This document shows positions 1 to 10,260 of a DNA stretch of 64,000 bases, piece after piece. The DNA is from Psococerastis gibbosa (taxonomy: Eukaryota; Arthropoda; Insecta; Psocodea; Psocidae). Below the pieces are notes generated by a model. The model searched no databases, was not told where the DNA came from, and worked only from the letters and a program-made list of their open reading frames with translations. Location: NCBI GenBank assembly GCA_963971405.1, contig OZ020491.1, forward strand, positions 9,914,855 through 9,978,854. The letters are read 5' to 3'. A program made the translations under genes and the position numbers. Within the stretch, counting starts at the first letter, position 1; every line of letters begins with the position of its first letter.

Positions 1-520
1 TCAAACAGGATATTCTCCTTCTGTTGGGAGCCTTCAGTTCTTCTTTCTTCACTTGGATTATAACATGTAGAAGACCATAGATGGATACAGGGGGGGGGGC
101 AGCTGCCTTCCAAAATTTATTTCATCGATACTAAATATGTTTCTTCTATTTTACCCCACAACTATCCCCCTAAAAAAAATTTGCAGGATCCGTCCCTGCA
201 GAAGACGATACTTTCCGTTCCTCATCACATGTCCCAAGTATCTTAGTTTCTGTACCTTAAGCGTCAACAGCGTCAGCAGCAACTCGGCTTCTGTATACAT
301 TCGCCTCAGGATCTCAGCATTAGGGACATGATCTCCCCGGGAAGTTCGCAGCATTCGTCTGTACATCTACATTCCAAATGCATTGTTTTTGTTCTAAATT
401 GCTTGCGTCCCTTCATACCATATATTCTAGAACGTTGGGGATTAAAACTGCCCCATATGCTTTTCCTTATGGAACATTTCCGCGCCGAAAAAACACCTAC
501 TCCGATTCTCATGCAGATTA
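1..520 (-). mobile_element. LINE 3'-end fragment, interrupted by a MITE
   Basis: Read on the minus strand, this is the C-terminal tail of a non-LTR retrotransposon ORF2. Visible in order are a decayed YGMKG segment, MYRRMLRTS, EILRRM, LRYLGHVMRNGKYRLL and, after the MITE at 76-198, IIQVKKEELKAPNRRRISCL, which runs off the window start. The pattern YRRML...LGHV...GKYRLL...RRRIS is typical of the region after the reverse transcriptase in RTE/Jockey-like LINEs. At least one frameshift (near 370-420) and a stop before MYRRML make it a pseudogene. The same protein tail recurs at 6765-6905 and 33115-33250. Clade assignment is an inference. Confidence 0.75.
76..198. mobile_element. hAT-like MITE (123 bp) inside the LINE fragment
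   Basis: The ends are CATAGATGGATACAGG and, inverted, CAGGGACGGATCCTG. The flanks TAGAAGAC (68-75) and CAGAAGAC (199-206) form a 7/8 target duplication. A run of ten G lies just inside the left end. Removing the element restores LINE protein continuity (KYRLL to the downstream VIIQVKKEEL), which confirms its borders. It is non-coding. Relatives of its ends (the GGATCCAG-type family) occur at 3710, 6262 and 22368. Confidence 0.78.
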
Positions 521-1104
521 TGAATCAGTTCCATATACTTCGTGATAGTTTGGAAGGCATCAATCAAAGGGGGGCAGACCCCCATCGGGGGCGGAGTCCT
601 CGGACAGCAAGTTAAATGGGGCTCCCCATTCGCACGCCACAACACAGGTCCATCCGTCAAACGCGGGTGGAACGCCCGCCGCCAAAACTGGCCCCAACCT
701 ATAATTCCAAACAACTAACTTATGTCCTTCTTTGATTCCGAATGGGTACCTAGCAATTAAATGATTCTTCTATCCATCTTGAAGGTTGGTTTGTACATGG
801 GCTGACACATTTGATGTTGTCTTGCGGGCTTGGTATTTCACATTTTCTAATTTTTTCGTCTGTCAGAGCTGTCTTCATTCGTTGTCACAAACTGAGTAGT
901 GACCTCCTACACAATCTCATCCAACTTATTAGCGGTTTTTCGTCGGGTATTGCCAACGATGTTAATTGGAATAGATTGACTATGCCCATGTTTAGCACAC
1001 AAAAAAACATGATTACGAGTCCTACTCTACATTTCAGTAGGTATTCTCCTCCGACGCGATCATGCTGATGACATGATGAATTTTAGATTGAAGGGTAGAG
1101 ACTT
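521..1104. other. Non-coding stretch with a GC-rich island
   Basis: Positions 568-700 are markedly richer in G and C than the surroundings, with GGGGGCAGACCCCCATCGGG-type inverted G/C blocks. They resemble the GC-rich block at 46470-46520 in style only. It is probably part of a mobile element (3' untranslated or internal region), but no ends or target duplication were found. 720-1104 shows nothing recognisable. Confidence 0.3.
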
Positions 1105-1160
1105 ATGGGCCACTATAAGTAGGCTTGGGTCCATAAAAAGTCCTTCAAAAATTACTAGAT
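1105..1160 (+). repeat. R5 dispersed repeat, 3'-tail fragment
   Basis: The segment reads ATGGGCCACTATAAGTAGGC followed by TCCATAAAAAGTCCTTC. It matches the end of the longer R5 copy at 41735-41912 and, inverted, those at 20755, 40618 and 52088. Only the tail is present. The AAAAAGTCCTT motif is shared with the SINE-1 tail. Confidence 0.6.
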
Positions 1161-1418
1161 TGAAGGGAAAGTATAACTTCATTCAGTTACATTCATGTAA
1201 GTGACCAGTGACATCGTGGAAGTGATACGAGATTATTATTTTCCATACGTGCGTAACTAATAAAAAGAATAAAAAGAACTTTGTACTAAATGAACCCGTT
1301 TATTTTCAAAAGTTTTCCCCAAGGAGAACTCGTCGTTGGTCCAGTCTATATTATCACGGTAGTAAAAACTAAAAAAAAAAAAAAAAAAAATGGTCTGGGC
1401 CAGAAGATTAGGTCTCTT

Positions 1419-1703
1419 TTCTTTTTTTTCTTTTTCTTCGCTTTATCCCGGTTTGGGGTCAGCGACACGACAGGCGATTTTCCAGGCTTTTCTATCTTGA
1501 GCTGTTGCGGCTGAGATCCCACACGCTCCCATGTCAGCTCGAATCTTCCACTCTACTGTGATCTTTGGGCGACCAACATTTCTTCTGCCCTCCACTTGAA
1601 CCCGCCGCACTCTCTGTATAAGTTCTTCGGGGTTTCGTCTCTCAACATGGCCCCACCAAGCCAGCCGACGCTCACGTATTTTGTCAACGATACTCGCATG
1701 CAT
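1419..1703 (-). mobile_element. LINE 3'-end fragment with A-rich tail
   Basis: The minus strand is open for 86 codons: IVDKIRERRLAWWGHVERRN, then GRRNVGRPKITVEWKIRADM, then AWKIACRVADPKPG and a stop. The RRLAWWGHV and GRP motifs mark the C-terminal end of a LINE ORF2, nearly the same family as 21398-21661. Beyond the stop on the minus strand is an AAG/A-rich tail (1419-1441 on the plus strand is T-rich), as expected for a retrotransposed 3' end. The copy is 5' truncated. A separate A21 tract lies at about 1371-1391. No clear target duplication was found. Confidence 0.8.
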
Positions 1704-2035
1704 TACCTATAAACCTACCCTGGGGCTTAAAAAATTGCTTGTGACGAAATGCTTCAAAACATAATTCTTAGCACCTGCATTTAAGCATTTTCTAATTTTC
1801 CCCCAGTACAGGGGGAGATCGCCAGGAGATGTCACAATTCTTAATTTACCGTATAGTGAGCTACATCAACTGTTCGGGGGTGAGGAACCATTTCTCTCTT
1901 TTATCCCCCACTACCTGAAATCCTGGATTCTGGATTGTGGTATATTATCGGTAGTCATTAGGTAGGGCCCGGGAATTAATTATCCCTTGGCCTTGAACTC
2001 GACGACTAGGACAGGAAATTCATCTTAGGTATAGA
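1704..2035. other. No recognised feature
   Basis: AT-rich single-copy-looking sequence between the LINE end and SINE-1. It has no open frame of note and no repeat match within the window. Confidence 0.4.
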
Positions 2036-2238
2036 TAAATAAATAAATATTTACTTTTGGTTATATTACGAAGCCAACCTAATGGAGTCAAGGTTGTAAA
2101 GCCCTCTCGTACACTCAACTAGGAAGGCCCGTGACCGCCTGCTTTACTTACGAAGCATGGCCAGAAAATGTAGCAAGTGTGGAACCAACAACCTTTCGGG
2201 TGAAAGTCGCAGTCTGTACCACTACCCTACATGTCCTT
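2036..2238 (-). mobile_element. SINE-1 (tRNA-Glu-like), nearly full
   Basis: On the minus strand it runs from ACATGTAGGGTAGTGGTACA through the TTTCACCCGAAAGGTTGTTGGTTC block, the GGCCATGCTTCG block and AGTTGAGTGTACGAGAGGGC to an AT-rich (TTTA)n tail at the low-coordinate end. The A box (TAGNGTAGTGG) and B box (GGTTCNANTCC) are recognisable though mutated. Transcription of such elements is by RNA polymerase III, and they rely on LINE enzymes for mobility. Confidence 0.85.
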
Positions 2239-2361
2239 CATAGCCTAGTACCCCATCTAAAGTACATTACCGTCGGTAGGTTTAATAAGTCGGCAGGGCT
2301 GCGAATCGACTACCTAGTAAAGGCAACATCCAAAGCAGAGCAGTGGTCAAAAACATTAGAG

Positions 2362-2673
2362 CAGGGATTTCCAAACTGTGGTCCATGGACCACCGGTGGT
2401 CCACATACATATATCAGGTGATCCACAGAGTAAAGTAAGAAATCAGAAAATAAAACAGCTGAGTTATTACAAATGAGAAGTAAGTTTTGGGCGTTTTGGT
2501 ATTGAACTATAAAAATCTAACCAATATCAGTCCCAAACTTTTAATCCAATATTAGCACGTAGGCTATTTGTAGGCACAAACTACTTGATCTTGGTCCTAG
2601 AATTTGAAGATTTTCCTGCCACAGTCCACGGAAAATCATAAAATAAACGGACAAAAAAGTTTGGGAACCCCTG
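2362..2673. mobile_element. hAT non-autonomous element (312 bp), 8-bp TSD
   Basis: Terminal inverted repeats begin CAGGGATTTCCAAACT and end AGTTTGGGAACCCCTG. Both flanks are CATTAGAG (2354-2361 and 2674-2681), a perfect 8-bp duplication diagnostic of hAT transposition. There is no transposase frame. Subterminal GTGGTCCATGGACCACC is palindromic. A homologous copy at 63259-63750 carries an extra palindromic insertion, so this copy preserves the empty site. The perfect duplication suggests a fairly recent insertion. Confidence 0.92.
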
Positions 2674-2681
2674 CATTAGAG

Positions 2682-3709
2682 AATTCAAAGTTATGAAGAA
2701 TATATGTACATTATGTCCAATACAAAGTAGACAAATGAAAATAAACCACGAAATTCCATGTTTGAAAACTAGAATGTTTACAAATCTCACCCTTAATTTC
2801 ACCCCTTAGTGAAGGGCTACACTGATCCCTTCGAGGGCATCAACGTAATTTACATGAGACTTAGTACAGCCATAGTGGGGGAGGGGGATAGCCTATTATT
2901 TTGACACGCCCCTTCTACGAGACGGGCAACTTATAGGTGATACACTCCGTCATAAACATTAATGGGCTAAGTTATGAATATTTCGGAGATGCTTGTGTTA
3001 ATACTCTTAAGCGCTTACGTTAAGTTATGTTAAAGCTACATCATGGCTGCGGCAAATGGAGGGACGAAGTGATACGTTGAATGCATTGTTATCTCTTCAA
3101 CTTGAATATGAATAACAATCACATATACAGTACCTACATACAGTATGTGTAATTATAAGATGTAGCGTCATGGGGAAGGTTTTGGGTTAGAGTCTCCTTC
3201 TTCTTAAATTCTTATATTCTTACATCACAGGGGGGAGGGGGTATAGTAAGATATCACGTGTATTTATTTTTTCGATGCTTATCCATTTGTTAGTGTTGAA
3301 GAAAGTGCTGCTAATCCGTGGTCGGAGGACAATGTACATTAAATATGTTCATGTACTAGTAAAATACATGTTTTGCACATGATTACACCATTCACTCCTT
3401 TAATACTATTTTTCTGCCAGTCATAAACAACTTGCAACCTTTCTGTCTAGACATTTTTATCAGGATCCTTAATTTTCTAGATTTAATTATTATTAATTAT
3501 TAAATTAGATTATACTTTATGCCTGTGTTTAAAAATAATATTATAAAAATTTTAAGATTCTTTGTAGGTACTAAAAAATACACGTGATTTTTTGGTGCGA
3601 AGGGGGGGGGTAGTCTTAAACCTCACCACGTGTCACCAAGGGGGAGGGAAGGTATAAAAAAGTAAAAAAGCCCCAAAGCCGTACCCTTGAATTCTGAGAG
3701 GGGTGGGGG
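2682..3709. other. No recognised feature; scattered G runs
   Basis: Contains short G-rich runs (2877-2890, 3229-3240, 3600-3610, 3640-3650) and AT-rich sequence, but no convincing coding frame, tRNA or paired repeat. The G runs resemble those inside the MITEs of this window, yet no matching ends or duplications were found, so any element here is decayed. Confidence 0.35.
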
Positions 3710-3866
3710 CAAGAACAGATCCAGAGGGGGGCCAGCCCCCCCCCCCAATTTAGTAAGTCTGTCGTAAATAAATAAATTACGTTATTATTTAATCGGTACT
3801 AAATGAGTTTATTCTGTTTCGACCCACCACTACCCCTACCAAAGAAATGGGCTGGATCCGGCCCTG
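3710..3866. mobile_element. hAT-like MITE (157 bp)
   Basis: The left end CAAGAACAGATCCAG and right end CTGGATCCGGCCCTG are inverted repeats. The flanks GGTGGGGG and GTGGGGGG are compatible with an 8-bp duplication but low in complexity. A G6 run followed by a C11 run sits just inside the left end. It belongs to the GGATCCAG-type group (76-198, 6262-6407, 22368-22549). Confidence 0.7.
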
Positions 3867-4212
3867 GTGGGGGGGTTCAGTGGAAATTACATTTAGTTAG
3901 TTTTCATGCTAGTTTTAGTTGTTGAGTGCTACCCTCGCACGCTGCAGTTTTGACCCGCTCCACAACCATCACCATTATTTATTTATTTATTTATTATATT
4001 CATACCAACAGCAATTACAATTTAATACTAATAATACTAATTCACGGTAACACACTTGCAAGGTGAAGACTCGCGTTCAAATCCCGTTTTCTTCTATTCT
4101 ATTCTTTGTAAGGGATCTAGTTAAATTGAAAATAGGCCTTTGTAACCACTTTTTAAAATCAGTAAAAACCACTGAAACCCATAAATGCTTAATGCACCAT
4201 GTCTGTATTAGT

Positions 4213-4519
4213 GGTATTTTGCTCCTTGCAAAAACCATCCCCACCCGACATCGCTGTGGCAGCGTTCCGAATGGCCACAGGACGTGACTACCTCCAGAGC
4301 GACTTCCACAGAATAGGTATCGTTGAGTCATCCGAATGCCCCTCTGCTTCCAAGGGGAAAGCCGATCACCTATTCAGCTGCTCTGGCATTGAGGTAGAGA
4401 ACCAAACTACGGCACAGGAGGTATTGGGCCAACTCTACTATGAGGCACGGCGTCAAATGGCTTACCAGCCAAGGACTGGCGTTGGTTGCAGAAGAAGAGG
4501 AAGAAGAAGAGAAGAAGAC
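4213..4519 (+). mobile_element. 5'-truncated LINE, RNase-H-side C-terminus, 12-bp TSD
   Basis: Perfect direct repeats GTCTGTATTAGT (4201-4212 and 4520-4531) bound the insertion. The plus-strand frame reads IAVAAFRMATGRDYLQSDFH, RIGI, a decayed C..C/H zinc-finger-like stretch (SECPSAS...HLFSCSG), YYEARRQMAYQPRTGVG, then an (AAG)n tail. The FRMATGRDYLQ.HLHRIGI pattern is known from the extreme C-terminus of Jockey-type LINE ORF2 proteins, after RNase H. This is a dead-on-arrival copy of about 307 bp. The tail lies directly against the target duplication, so (AAG)n is the genuine 3' terminus. Confidence 0.88.
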
Positions 4520-4531
4520 GTCTGTATTAGT

Positions 4532-5131
4532 AATAGAACCAGTGTCAATGTATATTATCATTCTAATTCACAACGAAAAGAGTAGGCTAATACATTGGTA
4601 GTAAGAGTATAGTATTCGTAGTCTAAGTTAAATGCATTTTAGACGGGAACCCAATCTTAAGCAACAGCAAAATAAAATATGAAACGCTTGCATGAAATTA
4701 TTCAAATACTCAAAAACATCACCGGCAGCACCGCCTCTCCTCTTTATTTGAGCCTATTTCTACCTCAGCATCATATTGTACACTACGACTTTAAATTTTC
4801 CTCAAACGCTCAAATCCCGCTAATAATGAAAAAACTTTAATGGAAATATGCAGAATTTTAATTTAAATTTAAATTTTTGCAGCTCCTCTAACTTTTCCAG
4901 TGGTTTCAAACTCTATTTAGATGACATAGGCTAGCCGTGAGGATTTTACCGAACCGAGAATTAACATACCTAAGTACTTCTGCTGAATTTGGTAGCTCTG
5001 TCAGTGGCAACACTAAAATCATAAAAATATGTAGTCTTGACAACCAAGAAAGACATATTATATCATTATATGGTAAATAATAATGACATTAAACTAGCAT
5101 AGGATGAAGAGTCAAACTCCTCGTTATATGA
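4532..5131. other. No recognised feature
   Basis: AT-rich sequence with no supported open frame, paired repeat or RNA gene. Confidence 0.4.
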
Positions 5132-5512
5132 GAGGATCTAGATTCTAGAAGTATCTGGACTTGGTGGGATTCAATCTCACGATCTATACCTTGCCGGGGC
5201 TAAGGCCGGATTTTAGGGGGGGTCAGGGGGTCTGGACCCCCCCCCCAAAAAAAAAAAAATTAAATGAAACTTACACTAGATAATATGGGTTTACATTGGG
5301 AATTAAAAATAATAATGTTTTTTAATGTGATAATCCACTAAATCTGCCCGCTGACCCCCCCCCCCTAAATTGGAGGTAAAATCCGCCCTTGGCCGGGGCA
5401 GAGTCTTTCCCCTATTGAGCGGCTTGGACGATGCCCCGGCAAGGTATACGAGATCGTAGATCTTGGGTTAGAATCCCGCCAAGTTCGGATTTTTCTAGAT
5501 CCTCTAATTTCG
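5132..5512. repeat. tRNA-like palindromic repeat, split by a MITE
   Basis: Ignoring the insertion at 5201-5391, the sequence is an imperfect palindrome. GAGGATCTAGATTCTAGAA, TGGACTTGGTGGGATTCAA, CACGATCT and ACCTTGCCGGGGC on the left mirror GCCCCGGCAAGGTATA, GAGATCGTAGATCTTGGGTT, AGAATCCCGCCAAGTTC and CTAGATCCTCTA on the right. The right arm contains an A-box-like TTGAGCGGCTTGG and a B-box-like GGTTAGAATCC, suggesting a tRNA-derived SINE with a mirrored partner. A related palindrome lies at 35108-35230. It is not a functional tRNA gene, because the cloverleaf does not close. Confidence 0.6.
5201..5391. mobile_element. hAT-like MITE (191 bp), 8-bp TSD
   Basis: Perfect flanks GCCGGGGC (5193-5200 and 5392-5399). 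The ends are TAAGGCCGGATTTTA and TAAAATCCGCCCTTG (inverted). A C10 run at about 5237 precedes an A-run, and a C12-type run lies near 5355. It is homologous along its length to 27135-27327 (shared ACTTACACTAGATAA and AAAAATAATAATGTTTTTTA). There is no coding potential. Confidence 0.9.
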
Positions 5513-6261
5513 GTTTTAACCAAGAAAGAAATCTGTCTTGGGAATTGTTACACTAAGTTTTCATAGCCACTGCCCCAGTGCTGGGTTTGGCTGAGGGGCC
5601 AGGACACACAAAAGGGGCCCCCCACAAAAAGCCGCAAAATACAAAATCAGAATAGATTTAAAAAAATTAAAAAACAAACTATAGCAAATTAATAAACTAG
5701 TCGAAATATTTGGTCGGAAATTGGAGGTAGGTTTGAATGAATTATTTTAGTTTGGTATGTACGAGTATGTTCATACAATCGTCTCAGGACCTTTCTTTTT
5801 ATTCCTTTATATGTGTTTTCTTGGAGAAATTATTCAATTAAGAATATTAAATTATGTTTGACATTTCAGCAGTCTTAATTGTGTTTACTAGTATAAATCT
5901 GAGTAATAAGACTCGAGTGCCGCGTATCTTTGAAAATCGACCCCCCATTCTTGAATATCCGCCGTTGACATGGGTCAAAGCGAGAGACTACCATATGAGA
6001 TCATTGATGAGGGGAGGAAGGTTGGTCTGGATAAACAGCTTATTAAATTTGTTAGGTTAGGGGTGGAATTCGTCTCCACTCTTTGACATGTTCACCCCCT
6101 CAAGAGCATGTAATGAAGTTTCACTATTTCCGGATCTGTGAAAATACAATAGAATATCGGAGAATGTGTAATATGTATGGCCCATAGAATCAAGTCACGG
6201 GGGTTTTACATGGGGTTCGCCCAACAATACAATGTACCGTGTATTTTATTAACATCTCCAT
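5513..6261. other. No recognised feature
   Basis: Mostly AT-rich. A G/C-rich patch at 5580-5625 (GGGGCCAGGACACACAAAAG) looks like MITE debris. An open stretch at 5854-6060 has no family resemblance and is treated as chance. Confidence 0.35.
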
Positions 6262-6407
6262 CAGGGACAGATCGAGCCCAGTTGGGGGTCAAAATAGGAA
6301 AACATATGTAGGATAGATTAAATCAGAGCGTAATAAATTAACTTACAATAGATTTACTAAAAAGTTTTTTGGGGGGCAGCTAGCCCCCTGCCCCCTGCAT
6401 CCGTCCA
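6262..6407. mobile_element. hAT-like MITE (about 146 bp), decayed right end
   Basis: The left end is CAGGGACAGATCGAG and the right end inverted is GGACGGATGCAGGGGG. The flanks ATCTCCAT and ATATCCAA agree at 6 of 8 positions. A G6/C5 hairpin block (GGGGGGCAGCTAGCCCCC) lies inside the right end. It belongs to the same terminal-repeat group as 76-198 and 3710-3866. The last three bases of the right terminus seem lost. Confidence 0.6.
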
Positions 6408-6739
6408 TATCCAATAACTAACGAACCAACCTCGAATAATTATAATTATATGCTGCAGGAGTTTAGAACTACCGAGAAAGATTAAGGTAATTATTTAAAA
6501 TAATAATAATTAAGGTAATCTGGGGTCTCACCTACTAGTGACAGACTGTTTTGACCAACACTTAAAAGAAACTAAACATTGTATACACGTACAGGAAAGT
6601 TATTTTGTGCTGGACTCTACTACTCTACGTACAGGTACAATACAATAAATGTTTGTATTAAAAAATCGGCACGAGTGAACCCGTACGTGCTTAGAGCCCA
6701 AAAACATCCATGATGTTATAATTTGGTTTCGATCAGATG
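6408..6739. other. No recognised feature
   Basis: AT-rich spacer with no supported feature. Confidence 0.4.
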
Positions 6740-6905
6740 ATAAGTTGCATAAGCATAGATAAGTCTCCCGGCAGAAGAAGAACATCTTGGTTGAAAAACC
6801 AGAGGCCGTAGTTTGGTAATAACACGACTTCCTTTTTCAGAGCAGCAGTCTCTAAGGTCCGAATTGCGATGATGATCACCAATCTTCGGTACAAGAGGCA
6901 TTTAT
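6740..6905 (+). mobile_element. LINE C-terminal tail (SWLKN family)
   Basis: The plus strand reads PGRRRTSWLKNQRP, stop, FGNNTTSFFRAAVSKVRIAM, then MITNLRYKRHL. This is the end of a LINE ORF2 whose upstream part is seen at 1-520 (minus). Its relatives are at 19085-19150, 33110-33250 and 57005-57115, and minus at 16826-16885. One in-frame stop (the W of RPWFG is a stop) shows decay. A GATAAGATAAAGATAAGATA run follows, probably a degenerate tail. Confidence 0.78.
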
Positions 6906-7099
6906 GATAAGATAAAGATAAGATAATATAGTTCTGTATTGTACCGATTTTCAATACAATAGCGTTAAAAATTTATCCTAATCATTTATCTTATCCATTT
7001 AGAAAAGAAGCAGGTATCTCAACCGAATCATAACATGTTTTAAGGCTCTATTATAATACGTTAGAGCTATATTTCATGTCCAAATAGTATTAAATAGAG

Positions 7100-7190
7100 C
7101 CAAAAGTGCGAGAAAAAAATACACAACCAGGCACCGAACTCTCAACCCTTACTGTCAAAGCCTAGTTCTCTACCAACTAGACTATCCTTG
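7100..7190 (-). repeat. tRNA-like sequence (decayed SINE head or tRNA pseudogene)
   Basis: On the minus strand AGTCTAGTTGGTAGAGAACT fits a D-arm/A box, followed by GGCTTTGACAGTAAGGG and a B-box-like GAGAGTTCGGTGCC. The spacing matches a tRNA but the B box is degraded and the acceptor stem does not pair. Most likely a remnant of a tRNA-derived SINE unrelated to SINE-1. Confidence 0.5.
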
Positions 7191-9406
7191 AAATTTAGAA
7201 ATTTCTCTCAAATCCTCCGCACATCAGACTCGTAAACAAGGCTTACGTCATAGAGGGTGGTCAGGGACTTAATCAGGAATAAAACGGCAGTTGAGCTTTA
7301 ATTGGCGCGTTTAAAATCGCTGGAGGGGGAGGGGGGGCAGTTTCCCCTCATCATTATTTGCCCATTTCCCAACTTTTTTATTTTTATTCCTCACCCCTTC
7401 CAGTTCTGTCCTATCAACTCCCAGCAGATTCTCTCGTCCATTTTTTTTTATCTTCAAGGGAAATTAATTTGATTACTTATTACGCAGTTGGCTGCGGATG
7501 AAGTTTCTGACTCTTCTTTGATTTTATAATTTTTTTTTTTTTTTTTTTTTTAGCCAACGGATTTTTGTATTCATTTAGTTACTTTATTTAAGGGTTTTTG
7601 GTGGTCCCCGCTTTGAATATCTTCAGGTCTTCTACTTCGTTGTTTAACTCCCGGCAAACTGACCAAAACGTCAGCTAGATTCAAGAGTCGAGTGGGGGGG
7701 GGGGGGGGGGAATGGACCCGATCGGGCCAAAATATGTCAAGTTATAACAATTCTCCTAGACCCCTGAAAAATGGTCAAGTCCTCAGAATTGTTGTAGAAA
7801 CTGCAGCCGAGGTACAGAATCGCATAATAAAACAATTCGTATCTTCTACTTTGTTGTTAAACGCGCGGATGAAATTTAACTCGTTGTTAAAATGGTTTAA
7901 GTAATTCCAGGGTAGGTTTCCTTTTGCTGGTGGTGATGCAGTCCAACCTTCCACACCGTTACTTTCCAAACAATCGTGGGACTGCCCTCTCTGATGGGGT
8001 CACAGATCCTATAACCCCAAATCAATTAGTGACTACTTCTCCGACTTCCAGATGGTATCCCTCGTTGGGTTGCTTCCGAGATCAGCTTTCCTACTGGGAG
8101 CCGTACCCGTTAAAACCTAAGACATGGGTAGCTTTCACCTAGCTTTCACCAAGCTGAGCCGTTGGTTGGTTTCTAGGCTTACTCTTCCACCACCTACCCA
8201 GTGCTCCTGGTAATTTAGAGCCACCAACACCTATAAACTGTTCACTTTCATGCGGTCGACTTCACGCCAGCTTCCGAAATCGTCAAGACAACAATAAGAA
8301 ATCATCTGTTAGCTCTATAAATAACTCTAATGGCCGTGCTCACCACATTTAGAAATGTCTCCATAAGTAATACTCGGCGGCACCACCATGCATCGGAACA
8401 TTTCTAAGGATAGCGAAACGGCCCTAAAAGTTCAACTCAATGTTCGACAAGCAGCTGAAAAATTTGACCAGCGGACACCTTGAAACTGCCAAAAAAAACC
8501 TCACCATTACAACCACAGCTCTGGATCGTTGAAGACTTCGAAAAATGGCCGGCACATGCACGTTGAATAGAAATAAAGTTATTTATTGTCGAAATGCTGG
8601 TAAGGAATGACACAAGCTTCAGGCTCGTACCTGATTTATTGACTTCTATGATCCAAACCTGATTATTAGTATATCCTTTACGCTCATATATTCCTTGTCA
8701 CTCCAGCATGTATCGAGGAATTGATGTAAGACACCTACCAATTATCCTAAGACGAGATTTACGGCATTGCTTTAATTATTTTTGTTTTTAATTATTTCTT
8801 TGATTCTTTCCCCCGACAGATTTTCGCTTGTATTTCATTTTCTACTGTTTTGTTCTTTAGTATGGCATTATACGGTAGATAAATATGATTTGTGGGTTCC
8901 AAAATTTTGTCGGTTATGAACTGCGATAGCTTTCGATGGTATTCATTCGTACGTTCTTAGGTTGCTTTAAAAACGGCTGTGCTGTTCAATCACTTCTTCC
9001 TAATTTTCTCGTGGGAACACATTACTATTTCTATCATTTAGTCTTAACAACAATTAGGCTACACAGAAATTCAATCAGAACACCAATATAACGAGACGAA
9101 TGAGAAACCTTGTAAGATCAGCACAGTACAGTGCAAGTGTGATTGACTGAATCCCATGCTTGCCTTCTATAGGCCTTCATACTTTCATGAGGTCTCCAAT
9201 TTAATAAAGAGAAAAATGCTGAGAAATTCCAGAAATAGCTAACTAGGTTTTTTTTGTTTTTAAACAAAGCTATGCTGTCTGGTAAGCAGTGACAATATTA
9301 TCAGCAACAGCTGACTTACTTTTAATTACCAATCGCATGATATTTTTGTTGTATTATTATTTATTAAATTTGTGATTATTATTTTTATTATAGAAAGTTT
9401 AAGTCG
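7191..9406. other. Long stretch without supported genes; G17 run
   Basis: 7694-7710 is 17 consecutive G. 7531-7551 is a T tract. 7880-8300 read on the minus strand has protein-like patches (GALGRWWKSKPRNQ), which may be decayed retroelement coding sequence, but frames are broken and I cannot place it in a family. The rest is AT-rich with nothing recognised. Confidence 0.35.
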
Positions 9407-9958
9407 CGTACAAACAATTCAATGAATGTACCCGATTAACCTTTTCAATTGCCTTACTAAGTCACCTAGAGGGTACATGTGTCGAGTTACAACACGTCCC
9501 CGACCGCTAGGTGAGTTGAGACTGGCACAAGTATAAGCACGCTACCACCTTGCAGGGCCGGATTTGGCTTTGTGCGGACATGGGCACTGCCCTTACACGG
9601 ACATTAGTAATCATTGTATGTATAGGGGAGGGGGGTGCACTAATAAAACCACTATTTTTTTAATGTTTATAATCAAAACAACCTACTTTCTTATCCTTAA
9701 CTAAAATGTGTTTCTTTTTTTTTTTGCTTTGACCTCAATTAGCAAACTGTAATAATTAAATCGTAATCTGTTGCCAGCACTCCTAAATCCTGTAATCGTT
9801 CTTACTCACTGGAATTCCTTATGTAAACTTTTATAATTTATTATATCTGTTAATAATTTTTTTTCATATGCACAAATACAAATCTATAATGTACGCACGG
9901 ATATAGTTATCTGCCTATTGGTAAATTCACCACTGCCACCATGCCACCAAAGTCGTTG
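9407..9958 (-). repeat. S2 dispersed repeat, split by a MITE
   Basis: The plus-strand text CAATTCAATGAATGTACCCG, GAGTTACAACACGTCCCCGA, then AAGCACGCTACCACCTTG is interrupted at 9552 and resumes CCACCAAAGTCGTTG at 9944. Other S2 copies run on unbroken (ACCACCTTGCCATCGAGGTC). The element is about 150 bp without the insertion. Other copies are at 18918, 23722, 27419, 32922 and 36273. Confidence 0.75.
9553..9935. mobile_element. hAT-like element (383 bp) in S2
   Basis: The left end CAGGGCCGGATTTGGC and right end inverted CAGTGGTGAATTTACC. The flanks CCACCTTG (9545-9552) and CCACCATG (9936-9943) agree at 7 of 8, and the S2 consensus at this point confirms that one of them is a duplicate. There is no transposase frame. 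GGGGAGGGGGG lies at about 9625-9635. Confidence 0.8.
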
Positions 9959-10052
9959 AATTATTTTGTAATTGAAGGGTCCACTATGAAGTAGAAGAAG
10001 GCATGAAGTGAAATTTTATTGAACTTGGTTTTATGATGGAAGGTGTTACAGT

Positions 10053-10260
10053 CAGGACATGTAGCTTAGTGGTACGGACTCTGACTTTCACCCGAAAGGT
10101 CCTTGGTTCGAGTCCCACACTGGCTACATTTTCTGGCCATGCTTCGGAGGGCATGTAAAGCAGGCGGTCCCGGGTTATCCTAGTTGAGTGTAAGAGAGGG
10201 CTAGGTTGGCTTAGTAATAGAAACAATAAAAAGACCTGATTTATTAATTTATTTATTTAT
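10053..10260 (+). mobile_element. SINE-1, internal deletion near 3' part
   Basis: The head ACATGTAGCTTAGTGGTACG carries the A box and GGTTCGAGTCC is an intact B box, followed by the GGCCATGCTTCGGAGGGCAT body. The GGGCTTTATAGCCCTAACTC block is missing. The tail is AATAGAAACAATAAAAAG followed by TTTA-rich sequence. The anticodon-loop region GACTTTCACCC is like tRNA-Glu. Confidence 0.9.

Noticed and set aside
7100..7190. Functional tRNA gene
   Set aside because: A and B boxes are present but the acceptor stem and T arm do not pair. It is called a tRNA-like remnant instead. The same applies to 35108, 39165 and 47328.
7694..7710. G17 run as a telomere-like or regulatory signal
   Set aside because: It is a plain homopolymer without a telomeric unit and is similar to other G runs in MITEs. 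It may also be length-uncertain in the assembly.
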